From Sipunculus nudus (Eukaryota > Annelida > Sipuncula > Golfingiida > Sipunculidae): a DNA stretch of 64,000 bases. Positions 47,201-58,930 of this stretch are shown one piece after another. The stretch lies in the NCBI GenBank assembly GCA_026874595.1, contig CM049311.1, positions 20,708,176 through 20,772,175 of the forward strand. Reading direction: 5' to 3'. The position numbers were made by a program, and so were the translations under genes. The notes below the pieces were generated by a model. That model was not told the DNA's origin, did not search any database, and worked only from the letters and a program-made list of their open reading frames with translations. Numbering within the stretch: the first letter of the stretch is position 1; every line of letters starts with the position of its first letter.

Positions 47201-49673
47201 CGCTTAATATTCCCCTTGCAGCATACTCTGCAACGCCAACCCCATCCCCGAAACGGACAAGGCGCGCTCGATCGCTCGCTTCCTGTCCCCCCATTTTCCA
47301 TTTCTGAAAATTTAGACGTTTATGTATCACATACGTAGGGCAACATATCAATAAGCTTAGCTATATTAAAACGATATCGGGATACACAATATGCGATATT
47401 TCGATGATATCACGCGAACCTAATGCTCAGGTATCACTTCAAAACAAATGCAATATGCACAATGTTTGGATATATATGATAGTAATATAAATATTACACA
47501 CACACATACACACATGCACACATACGTTGCATCCTGTGGCAGCTGCGGCGGCTTCGAAGCACTTTGTTGCCTTCTCTCTCAGCTGGTTGACCTCGGCCAT
47601 TGTCGGCGCCCTGAGCATATAGTTCAGCTCGGACTTCTCTGGGATAATGTTAGCCTTGGCCCCGCCGTTCACGATTACTCCTTTAAAAAGTGTATAACAT
47701 AAGTATATCATTTAGATAGCCTTAAGGGGTACCTTTCTGCGTCCATGTGTCTTATCGTCTGTAAAAAGGTAAACAGAACGAGGGACACGAAATTGTATAG
47801 TCTTTTTCGAATGAAAAGGTGAGCGCATGTGCTGGCTGCAAAATACTCTCTCAAGTGGCTTAAAAGGTTATAATAATTAAAGGTTAACAGATAAAAAATG
47901 ACAATCAAAAAATAACAAAGTATATGTAAGCTGCATAGCCTTGGTTTAAATTATTAACTCAATCATACATCCTCTTGCAATGTTTTCATCATGTTTTAAA
48001 TGCCATTTGTTTCCACTGGCTCCCGAATATTCCAATTAATCTGCGTGAACATGTACTGCGGTTTGGAAAAAAAATTACAGAAAACATTTACAAATAACAT
48101 ATGTATAGAAATGTGTAGATCCTACTTTAATAAACCAGGATGCTGGTTAAAAAGTTTACAAAATATATGAAAGTGAATGAATTGTTTGAATGATATGTTT
48201 TTTGGTGGCTAAACGTTCTGTGTAATACTTACAAGTATTAAATTCTCTGTAATACTTGTAAAATGGAAAGCATGAATAACTCTCTATAGTCACAGACAAA
48301 TAAGTATAAGGATCGGATCTTGAAATTTATGTGTTAGTATGTTGAGTTTGCTTGACCTTAATTTTAAGCATGGACTTGATCGACAATTTAGGCATTATAC
48401 GTACATAAAAACTGGTATGATTTCTGATGTACACTTGAAGAATTTTCACCTAAAAGAAACATGTACTGGTTCATCATTGCATTTGTACGTGCTGATACGC
48501 TTTTTTGCCTCCGCCAGGAGGGTATGTCTTCATTCCCAAACTTGTGTTTGTGCGTGTTTTTGTTTTTTACAACATAACTCACGCAACCATGAACGGAATC
48601 TCATGAAATTTGTAGGGCATTTCGGGAATGGTCCAGTGAAGAATCGATTAGATTTTGGTGTGGATTGGTATCATGATCCGGGTCTAGGAAGGACTTCCAG
48701 GAATATTAAAAATTGCATATTCACTTATATGCACGAATAAACCTGGGAATATGGGACGAATAAGTGAATGGCGGACGCTTGCATTCATTAGGATGCAGAT
48801 TTCTGGTTTTGCTATGAGTTTGCAGGATGAGCACTAGGTGGCGCTAATTATCACATGCGGTATAAATATGTATGTGCTGAAACTACTTGATTATTTTTAT
48901 ACACACCGTGAACCCTCCATGTCCGTTTTATCTGCTGTCTCATGAGTGACAGATTAGTATAAGCAGCGACCGCCGCGTCCAAAGCGTTTAGGCCTTTCCA
49001 TGGAAACGCAGAAGCATGGCTTGCCTTTCCTTGGTATATCACAGTCACACTATAATCAGATGTCACAAATAAAGTTTGAACCATTCGTATCATAAAATTA
49101 TGTTAAGGTGAAACTGTAATGGAGAAATATAAAATAATATTCCAATTTTCCCTAAAATAAAAGATATAACTAATCAAGTGAGTATAAAGCATAAATTAGC
49201 ACATAAAATATGATAGTAAGCACAGTATTAAATATTCAAGCCATCCGCATGGCCTATATCCGCGGGCACAATAAATCCGGAGAAATGGGATTCAACACAT
49301 TTCAAGATCATGTTAAGAGTTCCAGCGAGGGCCGGTGGAACACTGGGGCTCTTTTTTTCCCGCATTTATGTTGTCTCTCTACGGAGCCCCGTTGGGGACA
49401 TGAGTAAAAAATTATTTATCTCGTGCGCACGACTTATTATTTCTTGCGCACAACTTATTATTTCGTGAGCATGACTTATTATTTTGTGCGCACGACTTAT
49501 TATTTTGTGCGCACGACTTATTATTTTGTGCGCACGACTTATTATTTTGTGCGCACGACTTATTATTTTGTGCGCACGACTTGTTATTTCGTGCGAACAA
49601 GTTTATAAGTCATTTGCGGATATTGTGTCAATTGTGTACGTAAATGCAGAGACGTATGGATATGACGCTGTAG

Positions 49674-49731
<58 letters not shown>

Positions 49732-52700
49732 TTATTCGTGTGTGCGTGTGTGTAATTTTACTTTAAAGTTAGGTTTCAAATTTTAGGAGATTGTAGTTCT
49801 CGCTGAGAGGCAGAGCAATTATGTATGTTTACCATTGGACATAAAATTTTAAAATGCTTGTCCAAAAGAAGACAGTTCGGGAATTTCTGAGGATATTGGA
49901 TCCTCAGGGTGTAGAAAACCGACTTCACACCTTAAGAGTATCACAACGGCGTCAGTATTTCGTTAAAGGACTGGACTATTTTTTTGCCAATGACTCATTC
50001 GACAGTGTAAAGCCCTACGGCATTGGTATATACGCATACATATTGATTTTTACCTGGACAAACAGTGACCCACCGAGATATTGTAGGATATTTTATTAAG
50101 ACTATTTTGTATGTTCTTTACAAATTATCATTTATAATTGTTTTTAATGCCTTGTTTACTTATATGCTGCGTAATTCCGACATAACAGTTTATTTCGCAA
50201 TCCGAGTCAACAAATACTGTATTTCGTTTTGATTTCATTGGCTCAACTAACATCATGGACTTCAGTGTCCTGACTCATGAGCCAATTGTTTTCAAAATTG
50301 TTTACCAGTGAACAGTGTTTCTCTGCTGAAGTTATTCTACAATGAGCAGATAAACTAGAGGACAAAATCCCCCGCCAAATTGTTATGTGAGATATATGTG
50401 TTTTGGCTCATATAAAAGTATGAGAAAAATTGACAAAACTGCCAAATGTATAAACACCCGTCTTGGTAAATAGAGTTGGATCCCAAATAACTTATCAGGT
50501 TATGGGAGAGGCTAACGATACCCTTCCTATTTCAATACGACTTGGGGATAAGCAATACTTGTTTAAGACATTGCAACGCATATTTTTAAAAACTGATAAA
50601 AAATCCAAAAATCATCCACGTATGGCCAAAACCTAATCAGGCTGAGAGACACGTAAGGTAAAGAGGCAATGCTTTATACAGGTGGATATGAGTAAAAATT
50701 TGAGATCTGGCTTCGAATATGAGATGTTAAACTTAGATTTTTAAATATCATTTGAAAATCTAAAGATCATTAAGTGCATGCATAACTCATCCCCCGGGGC
50801 AGGGGACAATGGCGCTTATTTGTAGGACTATAGGTTTAAAGTATCAAAAGTAATTATTCATGATTTCATTACAGCTCTTGTATCTTTGACTGGCTTACAG
50901 CAACTCTCATGGTTGTTTCATATTAAATACAACATTGAGTGTTCTAGTGCTTTGCTATGCAATTCCTCCTGAAATCTTGAATAGAATGACAATGTATATA
51001 TTTGAATTTAAGAAAGACTGTTATTAATATTATTATAAGGATTCTCCTCTTATCAGTTGACTTTGTTGCCCATTGAGTTAGAACCTTACATTTGCATTCA
51101 AACTTTAAGGTAAGGTGTCCTTGAAACCTGAGACCATGACAGGTTAAGAAATAGATCCTGACGTGCATATTAATGTTGTAATGTTGATTTGTGTAATTTA
51201 TTAGGGAATACCTAGTAGCCGTATGTCGATATAGTCATACATAAGATCTTGGTCCAGAAACACAGGTGGTAATAATGTGTTTTAACGAAAAGCCATCTGG
51301 GATTATTTTGCTAGCTAACTCTCATTTAAGATGAGATCCAGTGTTCGGTTTTTTCTGTTGAGCTTCCGTCCGGTTTTCCGTAGCGTTAGCGTTATGGTTA
51401 CGAACTTGATATTAATTTTCAAGTGCCTTTGCGAAATATCTAAACAACAAGGAACAAGGTTACCACGACCTAATTCTTGCTAGCCACTGGACAGAAATCT
51501 CGTTCCTCCTTTAAAGTCCCTATAAGAAGTCTCCATAAAACTGTGTCATAACCAATAGTACTGAATTTACCTAATTAATATGTATATCCCCGCCGGTGAG
51601 CCACCTATACATGAAGTGGTTATAAGATGAATCGTTGTTGAATTTAGAGTCTGAAATACGATGCAATCGACATACATTTAACAATTAGATATTTCTTGGC
51701 ACCGTAAGTGCCATATTATCCCCAGAACATTAACCCCCCCCCCCCCCCTTTTAAGAATAGGCCCATCTATCAACTTGAGAAACTATATTTCTCACCAAAT
51801 ATGAGGGCCAATATGTTGAATCTTTCTTGAGAAAAGAGCATTCATTTCTTTTATGGAAATGGGAAGGTAGGTGGCGCCACATGTCTGGTTTATAAGAAAA
51901 TTTTCCAAGATGGATAGACATGCCAAATTCCAGACCTATACCTTGAACCACTTCGGAGATATGAGCAATTTTCACGAAAAGCACATGTACAGATGGACGC
52001 CACACCAAAACGATAGCAGATGGCTCCACTGGTCTGGAGCACAAGATGGAGTAGTCCAGTATCTATGGATAGGCATAATTTCAGGCCAATAAGGCAAATC
52101 GCTCCTCAGAAAACGGCATTAATTTATTCTACAAAAACGAGTAGGTAGTTGGCGCCACCTGTCTGATTTATGAGAAAATTTTCCAAGATGGATGGACGTG
52201 CCAAATTTCAGATCAATTTTCACCCAAAGGACATGTGCTTCGAATACAAGGCGGAGGTATCCAAAATCAATGGACATGCACAATTTCAGCTCAATCTGTC
52301 CATTGGTTTTAGACTTATAAGAAGAAAAGGACAAAAGGTGGCGCGACCAGTCTTCCACAGAAGACGAAGCTATCCAAGATATTCAATCAATTTGTTTTTT
52401 GGACCAATCCATGCATCCCTTATTGAGATATTTTTGATTGTATGTGATTTTCACCATATATGGCAAAATTCAATGTCAAGGCCACTCTCATAGAGAGGGT
52501 CATGACCCCAATTTAAATATACATCATCCCATAACCCATGTCTATGTATATGCATAATATGAAAGAATTCTGTCCATTATTTTTTGACTTATAATGCTCA
52601 CAGTACTGTTAAGTGGCAATGATAGGGGTATTAAACGGCACGAAATCAAGAAAAGGATAACAGGTGGCGCCACTAGTTTCCGGTATGTGACAACACGCAC

Positions 52701-54449
52701 AAAATAATAAGTCGTGCGCACAAAAAAATAAGTCGTGAGCACAAAATAATAAGTCGTGCGCACAAATTAATAAGTCGTGCGCACGAGATAAATATTTTTT
52801 TACTCATGTCCCTAACGGGGCTCCGTATCTCTCTGTCGGTCGCCTTTCTGAATAATTCTTCCGAATCTGGCAATGGCAACACAGTTTCGGTGAATCTGAA
52901 CGAATTTAAGTATGTGACATGTCAGATTTTGCCCGAATTTCAGAGTGAGGGCAAGATGAGCCGAATATAAACAGATCTATCTTGTAGGTTGCCAGAGTTT
53001 TATACACACAAAGCAGTGTCACCACCATACCGGGACTGACGTAGTTCAAGTTTCGAACAACAGAGATTCGGAAAATGCTACCGATCCCCTGAATATCGCT
53101 CGTGGGACCACGGAATTATACACCTATACACGCTACGTGTGATGGAATTTGTTTGAAAGACATTCGGGCAGTCTGACATAATTCCTATTTTTGTTGGTTT
53201 TCAATTTCGCAGGGGCCGAATTAACGAATCTTGTGTTATCACTGCCCAAACGTCGGGAGTTCGGCACAGAAAAGTCGACCGATGTAAAAGAAATCGGACA
53301 GTTAACCACAGTATTAATATTATAGGTTTAAAAAAAAAATGTATTGTTTTCTGGCCTAACATGAAGCTAACAAATGGCATCAGGTTTTCTAGATATTATA
53401 TGATGTATTGTATGTCATAAACCTACTCAATGATTGCCAGATTGTTAGCGAGTGACATCGCAAAGCTACCCGGGTGAGACATCATGGCGACGTCCACGTC
53501 ATCGAATGCCCCCGCCTTGATCAGATCGATCTTTCCGCCGCCCCCTTCCTCTGCCGGCGTGCCAAGTACGGTAACCTGCAAGACAATAACGTATCTTATA
53601 TCCGATCTTTATACTTTGCACCGAATACAATTTAAGCGTCGTATTCACATGATAACATCTAGGGCCTATAATCAGAAAGTTTAGTGTCATTCAATTCAAG
53701 ATATATATACATATTTGTATGACGTAAATGATAATTTTGATATTCTTTTTGAGATAATGAAAGATATGTGCAAACTTAATCGTATTGGATTTATCATCGT
53801 CGAAGAACAGTATTTTAAGAAAAAAAAAACTCGAAAATTTGCATGATTGCCAGAATTAAGATACATAAAACATATAAAAAAATAAAGCAAGACAAATGCA
53901 GGAACAAAACATAAAATATAAATATGTAAAATGCTTACAATATATCAAACGATAGAAAAAAATTCGAAATAAAAATATATTTTATCACTGATTTTATTAC
54001 ATGAGTTCAAAAAAAAATTTATTTCTAAATTAGATGACTAAAATATTTACATTTCCAAAGTTGACACCCTTTTCTTCCAACGCAGCTTTGATTCCGAGTC
54101 CCGCAGCTGCTCCGACTTCCGCAATCAGATTGTGTCCGCACCCATGATCTACTTCCGGAAGTGCGTCATATTCACAGAGGACGGCGATGTTAGGCCCTCG
54201 ACGATTGGCCCAAGGCGACCTTGCCCTGAAGGCCGTGTCCATGTGATACGAGCGCTCAACCTTGAACCCATGACCTTCCAAAAAGTAGGTTAATGTTTTG
54301 TGTGCGTGGTACTCTTTGAAATTCAGCTCTGGGTTTTGCCAAATTTCTTGGCTTACGACATTAAGCTCACCGGCCAAATTATCTATTACGTCACATGCTT
54401 TCTTCTTCAGCGATGCTATTTCTTTTTCTGTAAATGTTTTGGTTGTCAT
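44241..54449 (-). CDS. PM20D2: PM20D2-like peptidase M20 dipeptidase, copy B, six exons
   Basis: Exons on the - strand: 54449-54051, 53575-53427, 49049-48907, 47680-47526, 44979-44742 and 44383-44241 (TAG), giving 408 aa. The first four exon lengths and the last (399, 149, 143, 155, 143) equal those of copy A; exon 5 is 238 against 232, a two-codon difference just before [16 protein letters not shown]. Metal-site motifs are intact: [32 protein letters not shown]. So is the lid motif [15 protein letters not shown]. The exon 1 donor is GTAAAT and the exon 2 donor GTAGGT, both weaker than in copy A. Codons in exons 1, 2 and 4 are more GC-rich than in copy A. The ATG at 54449 aligns with the copy A start. 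Both copies look functional. Predicted role: cytosolic hydrolysis of beta-alanyl or gamma-aminobutyryl dipeptides. Confidence 0.95.
46200..47210 (-). mobile_element. Helitron-like block in PM20D2-B intron 4, decayed
   Basis: Contains GGTAGCGCCACTAGTCTTGT, GGTGGCGACACCAGTCTTGTG and GGTGGCACCATCAATAC at irregular spacing, with CACAATTTCAAGCTGATAAA-type half-unit boxes. It ends at GCGCCATCACATAAGCTCAC, the reverse of the outer flank seen at 23576 and 41311. The GC-rich GACGACGGCGGACGGCG stretch is part of that flank, not a CpG island. Confidence 0.5.
49421..49600. repeat. 21-bp minisatellite, nine units
   Basis: Units each carry the palindrome GTGCGCAC (often CGTGCGCACG) plus GACTTATTATTTT. The five central units are essentially identical, the outer ones diverged. 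Both strands are open in several frames only because the unit is a multiple of three. Confidence 0.95.
49677..49728. repeat. (TA)n microsatellite
   Basis: About 25 TA units inside the TIR element. Similar TA runs occur at 56146-56195. Confidence 0.95.
51770..52680 (-). repeat. Helitron-like tandem block, inverted, inside the TIR element
   Basis: GGTGGCGCCACATGTCTGGTTT (written here as GGTGGCGCCAC + ATGTCTGG), TTGGCGCCACCTGTCTGATT and GGTGGCGCGACCAGTC recur with ATGGA(T/C)GTGCCAAATTTCAG half-unit boxes. They match the reverse complement of the 41.5-42.7 kb core. Confidence 0.6.
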
Positions 54450-55002
54450 TCTCTCTGATTCACCTGTACTAATTATACTTACAGTCTGTTCCTACAGCAG
54501 ATGCAAATTTTGGTTAAATATAATCACACAGTTTGAATAAAGCGGACGTGGGACTAAAGGCCAAATATGACATAAAATCTCATGGCAAAATGCAATAATT
54601 ATATTTTACAACCTTCAGGTTCCTCTATGGCTAATCTTGTCGGACATTGGTCTCATTTCCTAGGTTTAAGCCACAGTATTTGAAATCTCACTATTTAGCT
54701 TCCGGCCTGATGTAAATCCCCAACTTTTAAGGCTCTGTGAAAGCTTAATCATAAGCTATATGTAGGCTGCGTAAATTTACTCTTATTGGTCATTACATTA
54801 AAAGCACTTTTCAAATTTAAGGAAACCTAAAGCTTTTAATCAGGTTCATAATTAATAACAAGTGAAATATGTGTCGGTATATTTTCTCATGGTGTTTCCC
54901 TTTCCTTCAAGTTCCCCCGAAAGTTGTATGCAAAGCATTGTAATTTTAGTTATAAAAATATCGTAATTGTATTAAATAAAAGCAATTTGAAGAAATAGCG
55001 GA

Positions 55003-55580
55003 TTGTTTTCCTTTACGTTTTTGCATTATCAAAGTCTTATAGCTTTAAGTTCTGAAGTCAGATGGAAAACATGCAACTATATAACAACAGAACACATGTG
55101 CATTGAGGACTTCAAAAACACCGCTCGGGCTTTCTGCCTTAAATTACGTGCTGTGTATAAAATCAGGCATTCAATGTATGTAGCTTGCCCGAAATTGTTG
55201 AATGACCTACCAGATACTCTAAGAGAATCCACTAGTCTCTCAGAATTTAACAGTAATTTAAAAACGTATTGGTTCATGGAATATTTTTATGCCTTGTAAT
55301 TTTTATACGATATTTTTATATATTAAAAGTGTAATATTTGAACATTTTAGTGGCATTATGGTTGTTTTAATAGATAATTGAAATATTGATTTTTTTTATG
55401 TCTCATTTAATACTGCGACCTAAATGTAATATTTTAGTTAATTGGACTTTAATTTCATATTCTTATAATAAGTTGTTTTATGATTGCTGATTTTATTCTA
55501 GTTATGTAACAGCGTTTTAGAACATATATCATAATGGATTTTGCGCCTTACGAAATAAATTATTATTATCATTGTTATTA
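55003..55580 (+). pseudogene. 3' end of a CR1/L2-like non-LTR retrotransposon
   Basis: The frame 55003-55299 ends in CPKLLNDLPDTLRESTSLSE followed by FNSNLKTYWF, the typical C-terminal tail of reverse transcriptases in the CR1/L2/Rex1 group (consensus PKLWN.LP..IR...SL..FKS.LKT.LF). A 3' UTR of about 250 bp follows, ending in a TTATTATTATCATTGTTATT tail. The element is 5'-truncated, as usual for target-primed insertions. Confidence 0.7.
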
Positions 55581-56144
55581 TTTCACCACTGTCTTCAGAG
55601 TTGCCACGTCGGTATATACAATTATATATATTATATAAGCATGCTAAACTACGAACTTATTAAATCAATGGCGCGTCTGGTTACAGATTTGACACAACAG
55701 GTTACTTTTGTTTAGCTATTAGAAATGGTTATATTCATATAATGTTTATAATTTTGGTAATGATGCTATGCATCCAATGGGTGCACACAGACCACAAAAT
55801 CACATATTAAAAAAGTGTATAATAAACTACAGGAAAATGTTTTCATCATCCAGGTATGAGCTGGTCAACAAGTAAATAATAACTCTACTCTATCAATACT
55901 TTCATGAAAAATCACACACAGCTATCAATAGTCAGAACGCGTGAGACTGATGTACGAGAGATTGAGATTTGATTTGATTGCGTGAGACTTGCCTTGTCTA
56001 TGTCTCGACTTGAATGAGTTTTGATAATTTTACGCGCAAACTGAGTGCACTTGAAATAATGTATTTTTGTTTGAGACGAAATAATTCTTTATTGTTTAGA
56101 ATAAACATTCATATGCAATATTACTGACCTTTTACGGAAAATCC

Positions 56145-56145
<1 letters not shown>

Positions 56146-56195
<50 letters not shown>
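56146..56195. repeat. (TA)n microsatellite
   Basis: About 25 TA units in otherwise featureless AT-rich sequence (55581-57900), where I see no gene. Confidence 0.95.
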
Positions 56196-56198
<3 letters not shown>

Positions 56199-57971
56199 TA
56201 TTTATAAACGGCTTAATCAGTGGCTGAAACTTCTAGCTTAAACCGATTGGTGTTTTCAACCATTAATCTGCATGTACATGCAGGTAATTTTGATCTGTAC
56301 TTTAAATGTTATTATAATTGTACAGGTTTATGCAGCTGCACAGCTAATTAAGCGGTGCGGGCTGGCCAAGTTAAAAGTACCAAACTATTAACTTGAACAT
56401 GTGCTAGAGTAGATAGAATAGGTGATTTTGTTTACCTGGACGTTGACCTAGCTGACATCGCGATATATATCGATATTTAAATTTATGTGCTTGAGCTCAA
56501 TAATGCAAAGTTCCAAGATTCTAATTTTAGAATGCTGTCATACAAACTGCATTTGTTTAAACAAGAGCCTGGATGGAGCATTCATTTCACGGTTCCCGAT
56601 ATTTTTTAGATAGTTCTGCATAACAAATTGTCGAAATACTAGGGCACTGAAATTTCTATGCAATACTGATAAACACTGTACGAGAAACAATATATGCATA
56701 GCTTTCTGTAAAGAAACTGATTAGAGATTTATGATATATCTATAAAAAGATTTTTGCTATTGTGTATTGTGGCATCAAAATTTTCAGTAGCTCATATTGC
56801 CAGATCTAATTATATAAAATACACTGTTATATTAATTTACAGCAAGACCTTGGGAGTAAAGGCTTCAGAGGGCAATCTAGTTTCATTCCCAAAAATATTG
56901 GGAATCCGACAGAAAATTTCGCGGAAAAATAGTCCTTATATATTCATAGGACCATCTACGGATGGGCGCACTGCATGGGACTTCTTGGCAGAAGTATCAG
57001 CAAGAATTCTTGGGTTCTGGTAATCACATGTTAAGAACTCGAGTCCAAATTCTGCTACCCACTTTGCCATGAAATGCAGAGTAAATTTGACGAAAAGTTG
57101 CCCTAACACGGTGCCCTTTTTATAGGGGTACTCTCTGCCTTAGTATAATGATACCATAGTAAAAGATTTTATAATGGGAAAACATCGACAGTGAGTTCAG
57201 ATTTGCTTTAGATTTTAATGCAAAGCCACAACAGATTTTACATTAGCAATTTCTTATAAACGCAGAGCTAAAGCATGTAATTTTGATATGATAATTCAGT
57301 TTTGACATGCATGCATTTGCATTAGATTTTTTTTTTGCATTTGCAGTTAATAATAAGTAATTTTATTTGCATATGCATTTCATTTATCTGAAACATTTCA
57401 CTTTTAATTTAAACCCAACCTTGTGGTGTATCCTTGTAAAATATAGAGATGTAAAAAGTAAATTTGAGAAACTTACCTTATACTTTAGTCAGCAAAATTA
57501 GAAAAATAAAAAAAAAATCCGGAGCACGTCTTTAATTTGTGGCTAGGTCTCAGAGCGTATACGGTTTAATGTACCAAAGAAGTTATTTTTGAATTGAAGA
57601 AATGACAAAGGGGGCTTTTATAATGTCTTGCTGCATGCACACAGCCCTGGCACCTAGCAAACTTATGCGTAGTGATATTTGGCTTCTTGTCTCTTGTATA
57701 TAGTGGGGTGCCCCGGCAACCAGTCATTTCAAATTGATGTAAAAGTTTACTTTTTTGTAGCAAATTCAAGCTTAGGTTCTGATCGACAACTTTATTCCGA
57801 CTGGACAACGATCAGTCTATGGGGGGGGGGGGGCTTAGGGTCTTATACCGTATAAACTGATGGTCCAGTTTGAATATATTTGAGCATGCTTGCTTACAAA
57901 TAATAGTCTGAGTGAACAGTGACCAGCCCATGGCCACTAGGGGCCGCTGGAGTCTTTAAAAGAGCAGAAAA

Positions 57972-57993
57972 TAAAAAAAAAAAAAAAAAAAAA
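57972..57993. repeat. Poly-A tract
   Basis: About 20 A in a row shortly after a CTCF-like motif (57934-57948). No retroposed gene was recognised before it, so it is not clearly a retroposition tail. Confidence 0.8.
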
Positions 57994-58741
57994 TGGCCCA
58001 TTCGTACAAATGGTGGTATACGAGTATCATACATTGCATGTATTTTATCTTAAAGCCTCTTATTAAATGAAAGAAAAAAAAACATTACTCGCCAGATTAT
58101 GACCGTATTGGTTTTCAAGATGTTTCACACAATTCCTTTGTTTTTCAATTATTATCTTACAGACATGTTCCGTGTTACTAGCTTTCAGGTGTGGTTATTA
58201 ATTTTTATACCGTTGTATGCATTATGTTTTCTATTTGTAAAGGCAAATAAAAAAGAAAAATCCACTTTAACAGGATTATCTTTCATTAGTAGTTGAACTA
58301 GACACAAAAAGCCCTCTACGGAGTGTAAAATGAGAAAACGCCTAGATATATATCGCCGATGAGACTTTGTTTGATAATAAATCACAGAGTGAAACTGAAA
58401 TCAGACTCTTCCAAAGATTGCACCTACATTGTACATGATACACAAAATAATATTCATTGGCCTTGTTTGTTAAGAAGGTATGAGGGGTCCCAATCTATGA
58501 AGTACAGATATAAAAGCGCAAAAATCCCGACAATAAGGATCCCCGGTCAAATAGTCTAGGTCGGAAAAAATCTTCCAACGACAGACCTATACCTTATATT
58601 AAGGGTACACATATTTTGATTATATTAAAGTGATTTTTCCTCAATTTTAACAAATGTTTTTTAAGGAAAGTTCCGTTGCCTGTTGATGGCATTGTCTTTT
58701 GAAAGAGGATGAAGGTATCCATATGATCAATGATATGATAT

Positions 58742-58930
58742 TTTAAAGCCTTCTGTATTTAAGATTTTATATGCACGGGGTTTGGAATAATCCAGAAGTC
58801 ATAACCTGTCGTTAAGACATAAGATCGAATCTCTGAGGTTCTATAACGAGATTTCACCATTATGCCAATTAGGCATCGGCGGGGTTCACACTGGGGACAT
58901 TCAGTTCCGAAGTCAAACGCCTAACAACTG
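58742..58930 (-). mobile_element. SINE-like copy
   Basis: The reverse complement shares GACTTCTGGATTATTCC and GCATATAAAATC with the 36201-36378 SINE. The head is more diverged, with a B-box-like AGTGTGAACCCC. Confidence 0.5.

Larger units (their letters stand above)
49380..52827. mobile_element. 3.4-kb TIR element with subterminal 21-bp minisatellite arrays
   Basis: The left tip TACGGAGCCCCGTTGGGGAC and the right tip (reverse complement TACGGAGCCCCGTTAGGGAC) are matching TIRs. They continue through CATGAGTAAAAAA and ATTTATCTCGTGCGCACGAC on both sides. Both are flanked by TCTCTC (49374-49379, 52828-52833), a possible 6-bp duplication, though low in complexity. Inside each TIR lies an array of 21-bp units (GTGCGCACGACTTATTATTTT): nine on the left (49421-49600) and about five on the right (52690-52787). 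The interior has no transposase. Its right third (51770-52680) is a Helitron-like tandem block. It lies in PM20D2-B intron 2. Confidence 0.65.

Noticed and set aside
47099-47351. GC-rich stretch with CGACGGCGGACGGCG, first taken for a CpG-island promoter
   Set aside because: The same sequence is the outer flank of the Helitron-like family seen at 23.58 and 41.3-41.5 kb, so it is repeat DNA.
49412-49786. Repetitive frames on both strands (NNKSCAQ and ARLIILC patterns) that look like repeat proteins
   Set aside because: They come from the 21-bp minisatellite, whose unit length is a multiple of three; every frame without a stop stays open.
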